Of a DNA stretch of 47,513 bases, positions 17,270-27,959 are shown piece by piece. The translations under genes were made by a program, and so were the position numbers. The stretch spans positions 310,001 through 357,513 of the forward strand of contig CAUYUJ010009757.1 of NCBI GenBank assembly GCA_963575745.1. The letters run 5' to 3'. This DNA is from Prorocentrum cordatum (taxonomy: Eukaryota > Sar > Dinophyceae > Prorocentrales > Prorocentraceae). Below the pieces are notes generated by a model. That model was not told the origin of the DNA. It saw only the letters and a program-made list of their open reading frames with translations, and ran no database searches. Each line of letters opens with the position of its first letter. The first letter of the stretch is position 1.

Positions 17270-19940
17270 TTAACAGTGGGGCGTTGTATCGGATTCGTGC
17301 GCCTACAAGATAGGCGCTCGCTATGTCGATCTGGTCAGTGGGCGTTTTGCTGGCTGGGTCGCGACCCTAGAGGAGACCATCGCTGAACATTATGGGATGG
17401 CGCTCAGCAGTCGTGCTCCCAGGAGGGCCGAGGGACCGAGAATCGCTGCCTATGAAGTCCGAGTCCCAGAGAAGACGAGCGTGGCCCCACTACAGGACTC
17501 GATCAGTGCCTGGTGGGTTCGAGCGCACACGGTCCCGGCCAGGCTATTGCATCATTCGGAGAAGCATAACGGCGCGAGGCGATGCCAGGGTCTACTGGAA
17601 GCTTGGATGCGCATGGCCACACAATACCCTGTCCATGTACATGCCGTTCTCTCCAAAAGCAGATGGACGTGGGGCCAGTGGCTCTACCAGTTGCAGCGAC
17701 CTCATCACATCTCCCTTTCCTTGTTGACGGATGTGGTGGAGGTCAGCGGTAGAGCTGAAACTCGCGCCAGAGGGCGCGCCATCCACGCATCTTTGGAGGA
17801 GCTTCGGGAATGGTTTGGTTCGGGGCCCGCAGTGAATGCCCCACGCAAGAGCTTAGACAAGCTGCCCCCTCCAGCTGAGGAGATCTGCGTCGCAGGAGGG
17901 ATCCTTTGCCATCCGCGGGGCATTGTAGATCGCAAGGTGAGGAAGTGGCACGCGCTTTGGCACGATGATTCCCTGGGCCCAGATGAGCTTTCCCGCACCT
18001 TTGACCGGGGCGAAGCTCAGTTCCACGAGCTACCGCCTCTGACAGGGGTTCAGGTGCAAGGCGCAGCTCACGCGATGCGGCCACGCGCTGGGCACGGGGT
18101 AGACAAGCTGCCGCCGATGGACGTCGAAAGGCTACCGATGGAGGGCCTGGACGAGCTGGCGGACATCCTTTCGGCAGCGGAAGCGCGCCGCATAACCTTC
18201 ATTGGGCGACTTCTGCCTGAGAAGCCAGGGGGAGATCGCGCCGTCGGCCTAGTGGGGGTAATGCCCTGCATACGGTCACGGGCGCGCGAGTCGGAGGTCA
18301 ATCAATGGGCCATGGACACGCAGCCACACTGGGATGCGGCGGTGGCTGGCAACTCGTCCTTGAGGGAGGGCTTCCTCCGCGTCTTGGGCGAGGAGTTGGC
18401 CGGCGCGCTGCAGGTGCCCTTCGGGCACGGACTGGTGGACATCAAGAGCTTCTACGACAACATCTGTTGGCTGAGGCTGGCGGCGACAGCTTTGTCCATC
18501 GGCTTCCCGCCGATCATTTCGTTGCTAGAGTTGCAGCTGTGCGTGGCGCCTAGGACGCGGGCGCAACGTGAGTGCCATGCCGACGCGCAGCATGATGCAA
18601 GGATTGCGCAGCAGGGCCAGGTTCGCTCGTTGCGTGACTTAGTTCATTCAAGATAAACTGACGACGAGTCACCCTGCAGTCGACATGAGGCCGTGGATCG
18701 ACGACTTGTCTCGGCACGTCCGAGGATCGCGAGCTTGCGCGCGCAAGCGTTTAGTCCAAGTGCTCACGCATGCGAGCGAGTGCCTGGAGGCAGCAGGTCT
18801 CGAGGTGGCTTCCAAGAGCGCGGCAGTATGCTCTGACACTCGAGATGCCCGACGCGTCGCAGCCTGCCCCAAGAGGAAGGGGTCGCAGTGGTCCCAGTCC
18901 TGCAGGCCAGCTTCTTGGGTCTCGACATGTGAGCTGCGCGCCAGGCTCGGGGGGCGCGCCGCGAGTGCGTGGTCAAGAGCGCCGCGATGCACAGGAGGAC
19001 TTTAGGAATTGCGTAGGCGTCGCCCCGATATCACCCAGCCATGCGCCTAGAGCCTGCGGGGGCCCAACCCGCGGGACACGATGGGCGCCGGATCCACGGG
19101 GTCTTTGGGGCCAGCGTGTTTCAGATGCGACGTAGATGGGCTCATGTAGCGCCCTCGGCCAAGCGGGAGAGATGCATCGAATCGGTGCTAGACCTCCGTT
19201 TTGACGACGTGGATCCAGGAGTCTATTTACAATACCTAGAGAGCGCCTCAAACTCTGGCACACCTCCTGGTTTGCTACCCCTCGGCCCCAGGCAAGTGTT
19301 TTGCGGGCGTGGCCCAAGGTGGCCGCGCATTTAGCTTGTCTCGATGTGGCCCAGCGCAGTAGGAACATGAGGGGCCCATGTCTGCAGTCATATCTTATCA
19401 TCTCCAATTTCAGCGGGGCCCCGTCTCGGCCGCGGAGTCGGGCACCAGATCTCGCGGCGACCTTTCCAGGGAAGCTTTCATGTTCGAGGGCGACCTCGGT
19501 CCCGACGCTGATTTCTTTGACTTGCTCCAGGAGTTCGAGGGCGCCATCGAGCGCCGCCAGCGGGCGCAGGCCTCAACCCATTTCTGTCGCTCGGGACTGG
19601 AAGGGGGAGCAGACGACCGCTCTCATCGCCATATTTCCGCAGTCTCGAGTCTTGCCCAACGGGGCGCCATTTATCAGAGATGGCGTTGTGCATAGCTGTC
19701 GGAGGCACTTGGCCCGGACAGAGGATAGCCGATGAGGTGAACAAGGATGCGTGCACTATGCCCCAGATGTGGCCCCAGGGACAACTTGCCATCGGAGCTG
19801 GAGTTGCGGCAAGAACGTCGGAGCTCAACCTTTTGTGGCATCAGACTGTCTACAATCAGAGGCATGAGCGCAGCATGAGTCGGAAGCCTGCTTTTGGCTC
19901 CGAAGCATTCTGCCAGCGTCGTGGGCGGCAGTAGACCCTT
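17270..19940 (+). pseudogene. LINE-type retroelement, RT with WIDD active site
   Basis: Coding similarity starts near 17275 (YKIGARYVDLVSGRFAGWVA, upstream linker). The main ORF 17397-18656 contains GVDKLPPMDVERLPMEGLDE, LLPEKPGGDRAVGLVGVMP (fingers region) and GLVDIKSFYDNICWLRLAAT (motif A, near 18430). The chain shifts frame near 18550. The new frame passes a TAG at 18640-18642 and reaches MRPWIDDLSRHVRGSRA with the catalytic pair at 18700-18705, then VLTHASECLEAAGLEVASKS. Further shifts lead through a degraded tail (ARLGGRA near 18940, FDDVDPGVYLQYLESA near 19200) and a possible Cys/His segment near 19760. Endonuclease not found. The motif wording is typical of dinoflagellate LINEs from memory. 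Confidence 0.8.
19378..19695 (+). CDS. Short ORF within the LINE tail
   Basis: 105 codons. It contains an acidic helical segment (MFEGDLGPDADFFDLLQEFE then GAIERRQRAQ) with natural composition. It lies where a LINE C-terminal domain would be expected and is most simply a surviving piece of it. Confidence 0.35.
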   Translation: MSAVISYHLQFQRGPVSAAESGTRSRGDLSREAFMFEGDLGPDADFFDLLQEFEGAIERRQRAQASTHFCRSGLEGGADDRSHRHISAVSSLAQRGAIYQRWRCA

Positions 19941-20016
19941 CCCCCCGACTGAGCAATGGTTGTGTAGGGACGTTTCTTTGCCCCTCGGCCCTGGCTCCTT
20001 GTGGTGAAAGAATATC

Positions 20017-20850
20017 TCAGTCTCGGTCCCAGTCCGGGCCCCCCTGGCCAAAAACGGTGCCAGAGCCAGGAAAAAAGAAACGCTTCGCAGTCGAAACGCG
20101 ATCGAGCCGCCGACGCAACCAACCCCGCGTGTAGCGCTCGAGGAGCAAACGCGGAGAGGCAAGCAGCAACGTCGCTTTCTCCCTCGACCGCCCCAGGAAG
20201 AGCGATCCCAAGCGGGGCAACAACAACCTGTTTTGCGACACCGAAATGAGCCGGTGGCGGCCGAACGCGAAAGCAACGCCCAAGGAAATCGCAACAAACA
20301 CAGAAGCACTTCCAAACAAAACCAAACCAAGGCGATCCTCCATCCCCCCTCCTGCCTCGCCCTTATACTTCGTGTCTCTTGGATTTCGAACCGCAGACGC
20401 ATGTAATGTAATCCGCCCGATCTGGTGGCCATCGCGCGCCCGCCCTGCCCCCGCCCCCGATCGCCCGCTGGCCGAGCCGCTACGTTGATACATCTGCTCG
20501 CCCATCGCCTCCTGCCCCTCTGAACCCCCTGCCCCCTGAGCCCCAAAACCGCCCCCTCCATCCGACTCCTCATCTGACTAACCACCTCCAGTATCCCCCA
20601 CTGCTGTCCCTCTCCCCCCCCCCCCGCCCCTGGCCCCCTCGGCGAGTTCCCATTCCGTGGTGGCGCGCTCGAAAGTCGTCGCCATATTCGCCGCGCCCCG
20701 CGGCAATAAACCGCCCGCGCGGTGCGGGCGCCAGAACGCCGCGGACTTCCACGGGAATGCGAATGCACCCAGACGACGAGGGGGGGCGGGGTGGTGGTCA
20801 AGGAGGCATGCGAGAAAGGAGTGGATGAGGACGGATGGGAAGGATGACAC
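20017..20850 (-). CDS. Unknown protein with one TM segment and one in-frame TAG
   Basis: The best start is the ATG near 20687 (MATTFERATTEWELAEGARG). A Gly-rich stretch over a G12 run leads to a TAG at 20578-20580. The same frame continues SDEESDGGGGFGAQGAGG, MGEQMYQRSGSASGRSGAG and ITLHASAVRNPRDTKY. A hydrophobic segment follows (LVLFGSASVFVAISLGVAF), then an Arg-rich tail to the stop at 20017. The acidic/Gly-rich N-terminus plus a single TM resembles small membrane proteins but matches no family I know. A longer competing frame (19674-20801) has poorer composition. Confidence 0.45.
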
Positions 20851-21240
20851 CTAGGAGGGGGAGCCGAAAAAGAAGGCGGTGATCGAGATCACAAGCTTCT
20901 TCCACTGGCGCATGTTCTTCCAGTGGCCCGCGCGACCCGCTCCCCGCCCCCCTTTGCCTTGTCAGCACGCGGCCGTCAAAATCGGTTGGCCGCAAACCGC
21001 CGGCGACGAGGCTTTCAAACACAAATTACCCTGTGACGTACCCAACCCATTTGCATCGTGGGAAACGAGGAGTTGGCCGAAACTTGCAAGAACAAACGAA
21101 TTGCAGGATCCGTTGTTTGACATGTAAGCTACTTGGGACACGCGCCAATGGAATGATGCGCAGGAGAACCATACAAGAACGAGGGGCGACAACTACAGGC
21201 TCGAAGAGGACATGGGGAGTCGGGAACGAAGAGCAGGAGA
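20851..21240. other. No gene called
   Basis: Both strands have short open frames here (for example 20879-21127 plus, 82 codons). AVIEITSFFHWRMFFQWP on plus and KNMRQWKKLVISITAFF on minus look equally protein-like, so I cannot decide a strand. Confidence 0.3.
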
Positions 21241-21249
21241 AAGACGCGC

Positions 21250-21865
21250 GGGAAACCCACTGTGCTGGGCCCCCCAGCAGGCCTCGAAAGTGGCGACAGT
21301 TTCACAGATCGCAGCCCCCCAGGGATGGCGAGGTCCCATTTGAATCCGCCGTGGGTACCCACTGTGCTGGGCCCCCCAGCAGCCCTCGAAGTGGCGACAG
21401 TTTCACAGATCGCAGCCCCCCACGGCGGTCCCATTTGAATCCGCCGTGGGTGCCCACTGTGCTGGGCCCCCCAGCAGTCGAAAGTGGCGACAGTTTCACA
21501 GATCGCAGCCGTGGCGAGGTCATTTGAATCCGCCGTTGGCGACCCACTCCGCTGGGCCCCTGAGCAGCTCTCGAAAGTGGCGACAGTTTCACAGATCGCA
21601 GCCCCCCAAGGATGGCGAGGTCCCATTTGAATCCGCCGTGGGTACCCACTGTGCTGGGCCCCCCAGCAGCCCTCGAAAAGGGGCGACAGTTTCACAGATC
21701 GCAGCCCCCCAGGGATGGCGAGGTCACATTTGAACCCGCCGCGGGTGCACACAGTACTGGGCCCCCACAGTACTGGGCCCCCAGCAGCCCTCGAAAGTGG
21801 CGGCAGTTTCACAGATCGCAGACCCCCAGAGATGGCGAGGTCACATTTGAATCCGCCGAACACCA
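21250..21865. repeat. Six-copy tandem repeat, 93-116 bp
   Basis: The marker CAGTTTCACAGATCGCAG starts at 21298, 21398, 21491, 21584, 21688 and 21804 (one substitution beside the last). Units also share GGGCCCCCCAGCAG and TTTGAATCCGCCG. Length variation comes from short deletions. On minus the units read LRSVKLSPL and GGFKWDLAIPGG in shifting frames. The array abuts the 3' side of the LINE fragment at 21870-23935. Confidence 0.95.
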
Positions 21866-21869
21866 GCCG

Positions 21870-23935
21870 CTCTCGCCGCCGAAGGGCCAGGCTCCGTGTG
21901 GAGCCGGCCGCGGGCAGCTCAGGCAGGCGCCAGCGTGGCAGCGGGAACGGCTCCCTGGCACTGCGCGAGGAGGCGGCAAGCCGGCCGCGCGCCCCCTTGA
22001 ATCCCGGCCGGGGACGGGGTTCCCCCCGGCCGTGGGGGCAGTCATTGCCTCTTGGGGGGGGGGGGCTCGCCACCCCGCCCCGCCTCCCTTCGGTCCCTTT
22101 GGCGGCGGGCGCCCTGGCAGGCCCTGGCCGTCGTCCTGGGGGCCGTCGCCGTCCACGCGCTGCGGCCCCTTGCCGAACGCCAGCGCCACCCGGGCCTCCT
22201 GCTGCTCCTTGATCTTGCGGGTGGCGAATTGCTGCAGCGCCTGGCCCGCGATGTCGTCCGAGGAAGCGGCTCCCGTGTAGAGGCGAGCGCGACCCCGCGC
22301 AGGCTTGACCGGGCCCGAGTAGACCGCCACCAGCCCCGCGATCCTCCTCGCCGCCGTCTCCAGGCACATCAGGCCGCCTGAGTTCACCTGGTCGTACACG
22401 GCGGCCCAGAAGAGGATGTCGCAGAGAACCCGCAGCTCGTGAGACACCCTGTCGTTGTCCCCAACTTTTGACCTCAGGAAGTCTCGCAGCCAGGACCTGG
22501 GGTCGCCGCTGGTGCGCTCCATGTTCTTACACGCCGTCAGAGCCGACGCGGGGCCCTCGATCGGCTGGTCTGGGGAGGCCTCCTGCGAGGACTCGCGGCA
22601 TGCGGTCCTGAAGGGTTTGTGCCTCTCGCCCTGCGCGTCGTAGTCTACCCCCAGGATGCGGAGATCTCCACCGTCCGCCCCCGCGTCCCCGGGCGGCGGG
22701 GCAGCCGTGCCACTCACTATCGGGGCGCGGCCCACCCCCAGCGCCAGCGGCTCGGCCCAGGCGCTCGCGAAGGTCGGCGGCTCCTGCAGGTCCTGGCCCG
22801 TCACGCTCCGCCCCAGCGGCTGGGAAGTCGCTGAGGCCCATCTCCCTGCGCCGCCTCGCCGCATACCCTGGAAGGTCCTCCGCCAGCAGCGCCTCCACGC
22901 GGCGAGGGCCCTCCGCGAAGACGAACAGCCCCGCCAGCGCTGTCGCGGGAACGAACCGCGGGTCCGCCCGATCGACCGCGATGCCGACCGCTGCGCTCTC
23001 CGTGGGGTCTGCAACGACCTAGACGCGATCGTCCTCCAGCGGGGCGCGCGACTCCTTTCCCCGCAGCCGCAGCGACGCTGGTCGCTTTGCCTCGCCGAAG
23101 AACGTGGCCCACTCCACAAGCGCATCGCCAGGGCCAGCGACCTCAGCCGGCGGCTCGGGCGCGATGCCAGGGAGGCGCGCCTCCACCAGCGCGCGTCCGC
23201 GCCTGATCTCCGCCCGCAGCTCCTCGGCCGTGAGGGCGGCACGGAAGCGGTAGATCGGCCGCGGCCAACCTTCGGGCGCCCCGCCGCCGATCGGCATCAA
23301 CGCCGCTCCCTCCGGTCCCGTCTGAGGATCTGTTCCCGTGAAGTCCTCCTCGTACTCGTCCCCGTCTGGGGTCCGCACCGCCCACGTCCCAGGCGGCAGG
23401 CTCGGGTAGAGCAGCACTCGCTCGTGGTCGACTGGGTCGTCGCTATTATTGACGACGAGACGCTGCCCTGGTAGAAGGCGCCTCCACCACTCCCGCTCCA
23501 CGTCGTGCGGGAGCAACGCCATCCCGCTCGGCACCCGCAGCCTGTGGGCTACGGCGGCAGCAGCTCCGCGCCACGCGCCAGGCCTCCAAAGCCAGCGCCA
23601 CCAGGACGCCTGGGGTCGCCGCCAAGAGAGCGCCGAGGGGGTCCGCTTCGCTCTCCACTGGGGCCGGCTCCGCAGCCGCGCAGACGGCAGGAGCCGCCTC
23701 ACACGGAGGCGCCTGTGGGCACGGAGGGCAGAAGTCCGCGCCCTCTGGCGGCAGCCACGCGGGCGGGCACACGGCCTCCAGCGCGCAAGGAAGCAAGCCA
23801 GGCGATGGCGGCGTTTCTGGCAAGAAGTGCGCGGAGAGATGCATGAGCTCCAGCGCGAGGACAGCCCAGTGTCCAGCTGGGACCTGGGCCATCTCGAACC
23901 GAAGAAAGGCTATGGAGTCCAGGGGTCACCCGTTT
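21870..23935 (-). pseudogene. N-terminal part of a dinoflagellate LINE polyprotein, frameshifted
   Basis: It begins near 23892 (MAQVPAGHWAVLALELMHLS), then a Cys/Pro/Ala-rich segment and a hydrophobic helix (LLAATPGVLVALALEAWRVA). One frame over it reads LPGQRLVVNNSDDPVDHERV, TPDGDEYEEDFTG and RPIYRFRAALTAEELRAEI. A TAG at 23019-23021 is followed in the same frame by VVADPTESAAVGIAVDRADP and FVPATALAGLFVFAEGPRRV. After another shift come ILGVDYDAQGERHKPFRTA, GPASALTACKNMER and RVLCDILFWAAVYDQVNSGG, then MCLETAARRIAGLVAVYSG. This domain order, and the VYDQ...LE..RR stretch, match what I remember as the region upstream of RT in dinoflagellate LINEs. No RT follows: the chain runs into the tandem array. 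Confidence 0.65.
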
Positions 23936-24360
23936 AAGCAGATTCGTTATTTGACCCGTGTCACCAAGTCATTCCGCTCACAACCTTCCAGTGCACGCGC
24001 TGACATAATAATACGAATAGTAATACGAATGGCAATAATAATAGAAACATAACACACATAGTACTAAACTACCACGGCTAATCATGATAATAAATAGAAC
24101 ATGGCAAATGAACATTTAGAACACGAAGCATCGGTTTTTTTTTATCCTCAGGGGGCGGTCCTGGAAGGCCTCTGGAAGTCATAAGCGAACGCGGGAGAAG
24201 CCGAAAGGGGCCCTGGAGGGACGAATACCCAAAAGGCGTGTCCGAGGTCCACGCTTCTCGAGCATCGTTGAACCCAATCCCTATCCCCACCCGCGTGGCC
24301 TCGGCCCCAATCGCCGACTTACCCACCCAGGTGTGGGATAGCTATATGTCGATGCATCTA
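23936..24360. other. AT-richer spacer
   Basis: Contains a block of AATAATA/ATACGAAT words (24004-24110) and a T9 run. No gene seen. Confidence 0.5.
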
Positions 24361-24361
24361 T

Positions 24362-24575
24362 CTGTATGTTGTCAGACTTAAGTATACATACATCTGTCCA
24401 CATATATGTGTACATCTATGTATACATATATGGAGATGGATGTGTCTATGCATATGTATGTGTAAATGTACATGATTATGGATCTGTATATGCATATGCA
24501 TATGTATGTGTACATGTATATGTATATGTATATGGCTATGTATATGTATTTATGGATATGTAAATGTATATGTGC
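24362..24575. repeat. Degenerate (ATGTAT/TATATG)n repeat
   Basis: About 200 bases of TATG, TGTATA and ACATATA words, reading as alternating Tyr/Val/Cys on plus. Simple-sequence DNA. Confidence 0.85.
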
Positions 24576-24666
24576 TTAAACACACCTGTTCCTTCGGGTA
24601 TCGCAGGGCCGATGCCCACATAAAAAAAGGTGGGCTGATGGGGCTGAGATGCCATGGCCTTGCGGG

Positions 24667-24667
<1 letters not shown>

Positions 24668-24759
<92 letters not shown>
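24668..24759. repeat. (GAT)n microsatellite, about 30 perfect units
   Basis: Uninterrupted GAT for 92 bases, poly-Asp on plus and poly-Ile or poly-Ser on minus. Its perfection implies recent expansion. Confidence 0.98.
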
Positions 24760-25579
24760 CTTTTGGCTTCCCAATTTGACCCCCATGTACAAACGTGAGC
24801 AAGCCGCCATCTTGCAATGCTGCAAGTGACAGGCGGGCTGGCACCTCAACGCGCGTGTATTGCCTCGAGCCCCGCTTTTGGCAGTCATGCCGTGCTGCTG
24901 TCAAGATCGATTGACGCAGTGATGTTGGGTCACCCCAATCCCCTAGCATTGCAGTCGCCGAGCCGCGCCAGTCCCACAGGCTAAGGCTACAGGGAGTCCG
25001 CTGGCTGTGCAGCGGCCGCGCTTGCAGTCTGGCGGCGCCAGCTACGCTGAACGCGGTGCCATCCAGCAGGCGAGCTGCCAGATCGAGGCAGACGTCTGAA
25101 GGCTGGGATGGGCGCTGGCATGCTAGCTAGCATCTTTCGACAAACGAGCACGACATACCGCGAACCTCAAATCTAGATGCCTTTGGGACGCCCAGAGTAC
25201 GTACAGAAAGGGTATGATACACAACGACACATGCTGTCGAGATACCGACAGCGGCCGCTGCTGGGCAGGCGACTTTTGGTCTGAAGTCGACCACGTCCGA
25301 AGTGACACCAGCAGCGAGTCCTCTGCAGAATGGGCAGGAACAAGAACTGCTGTCCCCAGATTCGGCGGCGCACACACGGGTGGGGAGAGGAGGGCATGCT
25401 TCTTAGAAGGAGGCTGCTTCTCAGAGGGCGCCCGCCCTACATCCACAGACAAATCCCGCGCCTCCTGGAAAGCAGGGTGCTTCTAGAAAACCTTCCCCCC
25501 TCCCCCTACCCCGCTCTGCGAATAGCTGAACAGAAGCTGCTGGCCCCAGATCTCCGACGTCTTGTCTTTTCCACGTGGG
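24760..25579. other. No gene or repeat recognised
   Basis: Several ORFs of 65-110 codons on both strands without domain signal. Unique-looking sequence apart from a possible R1 edge near 25570. Confidence 0.4.
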
Positions 25580-25712
25580 CCCCCGGAGCTCTATGGACAC
25601 CTTCCCTGGGACCAGCTTCTGATCCCAAATCGTTTTTGTTGACGGCCCCGGGGCCTGGCAAAGGCCCCAAGGGGTCGAAAACTGCAAAACACCTCCCGTC
25701 GTGTCTGTCTCC
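25580..25712 (+). repeat. R1 dispersed repeat, copy 1
   Basis: Shares the ordered R1 landmarks: CTTCCCTGGGACCAG, ATCGTTTTTGTTGACGG, CCCCGGGGCCTGGC, GGGGTCGAAAACTGC and CCTCCCGTCGTG. Moderately diverged, 5' end unclear. Confidence 0.75.
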
Positions 25713-25939
25713 CGACGCGAGCATCTCTGGGCCACCACGCTTTCCGTGCCCATCTCAATCCTCCAGGCGGCCCTGATGACCAGGGCGCCTCGGGAAGGCT
25801 GCAAGGCCGGCGCCTGTGTGCTCAGGCCCTCATGCACCGACGGGCGCCGGCCGGGCGAGCCAAGAGGGCCAGACACCGTGGCTGGTGATAGGAGAAAAGA
25901 AAACGACAACCATGGCCAAGACTGAACGCGGAAACGTCA

Positions 25940-26075
25940 ACGTCGATCTTGGTCATCGTCCATCTTGGTCATCGTCAACTCGCTGATCATCCTCGCGAAC
26001 TGGCGACTGCCAACCTGGACCATGACCAAGATCGGCGTTCGACCAAATCCCGCGACGTCTTGGTCATGGTCATCG
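25940..26075. repeat. CTTGGTCATCG units, direct and inverted
   Basis: CGATCTTGGTCATCGTCC at 25951 is the near reverse complement (one mismatch in 18) of GGACCATGACCAAGATCG near 26018. Two further CTTGGTCAT copies lie between and after. Confidence 0.7.
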
Positions 26076-26250
26076 TGTTTCTTCTCTCTAACTGAATTAC
26101 TAGCCGCACCCGGCGTGCACCCCAAGCAGTCCGGGCGCGTCACGCGTGGCTTCAGGCAGCTGCCGCCGCGTGGCTCCAGAGGCGGCGAGCCCAAGCCTCC
26201 CACGCCGTGCTTGCAAGTGGCAGAGGAAGACGAAACGCCATGGCTATAAC

Positions 26251-26500
26251 CTTTCGACGGTCCGCGCGGATTTCTCGGGTCGGCACTGGACCCCCCGCCC
26301 TGGCACGCGGAGCGCGCCTAGGGCGGCGCCAGAGGCGCCGCCAGGGGGGCCCAGCGCAGATCGAGGAAATCCGCGCGGACCGTCGAAGCTTTATGCTTAT
26401 GCCTTGCTGTCTTCTCCGAAGAGCCCAGCGCAGATCGAGGAAATCCGCGCGGACCGTCGAACTTTTGTGTTTAGGCCATGTTGTCGTCTTCGAAGAAGGC
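26251..26500. repeat. 74-bp tandem duplication with an inverted third copy
   Basis: CCCAGCGCAGATCGAGGAAA continuing to CGGACCGTCGAA begins at 26350 and 26424 (period 74), with diverged remainders. At 26252 the same core occurs inverted (TTCGACGGTCCGCGCGGATT), so a 22-bp arm could pair with either direct copy. Confidence 0.8.
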
Positions 26501-27000
26501 GGCCCTTGGACTTCCCAGCCCCTCCCTCCCCAGCGGTCGCTCCTCATCCCGGGCCGTCTCCTGACAGCCCTTGGGCCCGGGAGCAGCCCCTGGAGGCACA
26601 GAAACCAATCACGACGACTGCACAAACACAAACCTTTTGAGTCCACATGCGTTTTCGGGATCGCTGCTGGACTTAGCTGCCCCGATACGCAACACGCAAC
26701 ACGCAGCGTATTGATACCGAGCGCAACACGCAGACTGAAAAACGTGGATCTGACGCGGTGCGTTGGCCAAAGCGTGGGTAAACACGTTGAGCCAAGTTTT
26801 CCGTCGCAGCGCGGCAGAGGCAATCCGCACGCGCGTCCAGGCAACGCGGGCTACAGTGTTCCGAATGGTACCGCATGCAAGAGGAGGGGAGAAGACGAGA
26901 GGCGGCCGCACAGTCAGGAGGAGGGACGTTGAGCCAGCACGCTACGTATTGACACGGACGTCTTTAGCACGGCACGTATTGCACACCAGACCCCCCCCCG
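26501..27000. other. No gene called
   Basis: Includes ACGCAACACGC near-repeats at 26688-26735. ORFs on both strands lack recognisable domains. A C10 run ends the stretch just before R1 copy 2. Confidence 0.4.
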
Positions 27001-27002
27001 AC

Positions 27003-27175
27003 GTCGTGATTTTTTTCACAACGTCGACCCCCAGAGGTCTGGACCCCTTCCCCAGGACTGGTTTCTCGTCCCGAGTCTGTTCCTGACGGTCCCGAGGCTC
27101 GGCGAGGGCTCCCAGAGGCCGAAAATAACGACAAATCTCCCGTCGTCATTTTTTGTCCTAGTTCGAGGTGGTCTG
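27003..27175 (+). repeat. R1 dispersed repeat, copy 2 (most complete)
   Basis: Opens with GTCGTGATTTTTTTCACAAC, CGACCCCCAGAGGTCTGGAC and CCCTTCCCCAGGACTGG, passes through TTTCTCGTCCCGAGTCTGTT, TGACGGTCCCGAGG, GGCGAGGGCTCCCAGAGGCC and GAAAATAACGACAAATCTCC, and closes with CGTCGTCATTTTTTGTCC then TTCGAGGTGGTCTGG. The closing block repeats the opening one (from 27003 and from 27142, period 139), so the element has terminal direct repeats of about 35 bp. CGACGTCGTGA and TCACAACGTCG at the start form a hairpin. Confidence 0.9.
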
Positions 27176-27361
27176 GGCATCAAGACGGGCGTATCGAGGC
27201 AGCCAAGCTGCTGCATCCCCTCCGCTGGCGCGCGGGCCGCGCTGGGCGGGTCCAGCGGCGGCCGCGAGAGAGCCGCGTGGACCTCCGACAGCTGACGCCC
27301 GTGCAGTTCCTGTGGCTCGAGCGCCGACGGAGAAGGAAGAGCCCCTGGTGCGGGGAGAAGG

Positions 27362-27505
27362 ATGAGGAGGACGGGGGGGAGGAGGAGGAGGAGGAGGAGG
27401 AGGAGGAGGAGGAGGAGGAGGAGGAGGAGGAGGAAGAGGAGGGAGGAGGAGGAGGAGGAGGAGAGGAGGAGGAGGGAGGAGGAGGAGGAGGAGGAGGGAG
27501 GCAGA
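27362..27505. repeat. (GGA)n purine tract
   Basis: Nearly pure purine on plus. ORFs across it are Glu/Arg/Gly homopolymers. Confidence 0.95.
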
Positions 27506-27547
27506 AGGGCCCCGAACCCTTTGGGAGGGGACCAAGGTTCCCAGACC

Positions 27548-27690
27548 CGCTCGAATCGTGAAAAAATCACGGCGGGAGGTCTTGTCCGCTATTTTCGGCC
27601 TCTGGGGGCCTCGCCGGGCCTCGGGACCGTCAAGAAACGACTCGGAACGAGAAACCGGTCGCGGGGAAAGGGTCCAGACCTCCTCCTCCT
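27548..27690 (-). repeat. R1 dispersed repeat, copy 3 (inverted)
   Basis: On minus it reads GGACCCTTTCCCCGCGACCG, TTTCTCGTTCCGAGTCGTTT, TTGACGGTCCCGAGGCCCGG and GGCCCCCAGAGGCCGAAAAT, then CCTCCCGCCGTGATTTTTTC. It abuts a CTC tract at its 5' side. Confidence 0.85.
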
Positions 27691-27755
27691 CCTCCTGCTC
27701 GTCCGCCTCCTCCTCCTCCTCCTCCTCCTCCTTCTCCTCCTCCTGCTCTTCCGCC
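27680..27755. repeat. (CTC)n pyrimidine tract
   Basis: CTC/TCC triplets with isolated CTG, directly beside R1 copy 3. Confidence 0.95.
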
Positions 27756-27959
27756 AAATCACGACGTCGGGGGTCTGGGGAGCCCCGAGCCCTGTGGGAG
27801 GGGAGCCAAACACATTAGGGGCAGGGTGCTCTTCTTCTGCAGAGGTATCGAAGCACACCGCGGGCGGGGGGGTAAGTGAGGCCACGTCTGCATCGCGCTA
27901 TTAGGGCTAGGGGACCCTTTTGTTCTCGACGACCCTGGGCCGAGCCAGAACACGACGTC

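Noticed and set aside
19674-20801. 375-codon minus ORF overlapping 20017-20850
   Set aside because: Its composition is poorer than the competing frame and it reads antisense LINE tail at its end.
27003-27175. R1 as a tRNA-derived SINE
   Set aside because: A weak GGTCGAGACC box on the opposite strand is not at a convincing distance from an A-box, and there is no poly(A) or simple tail. Left as an unclassified repeat.
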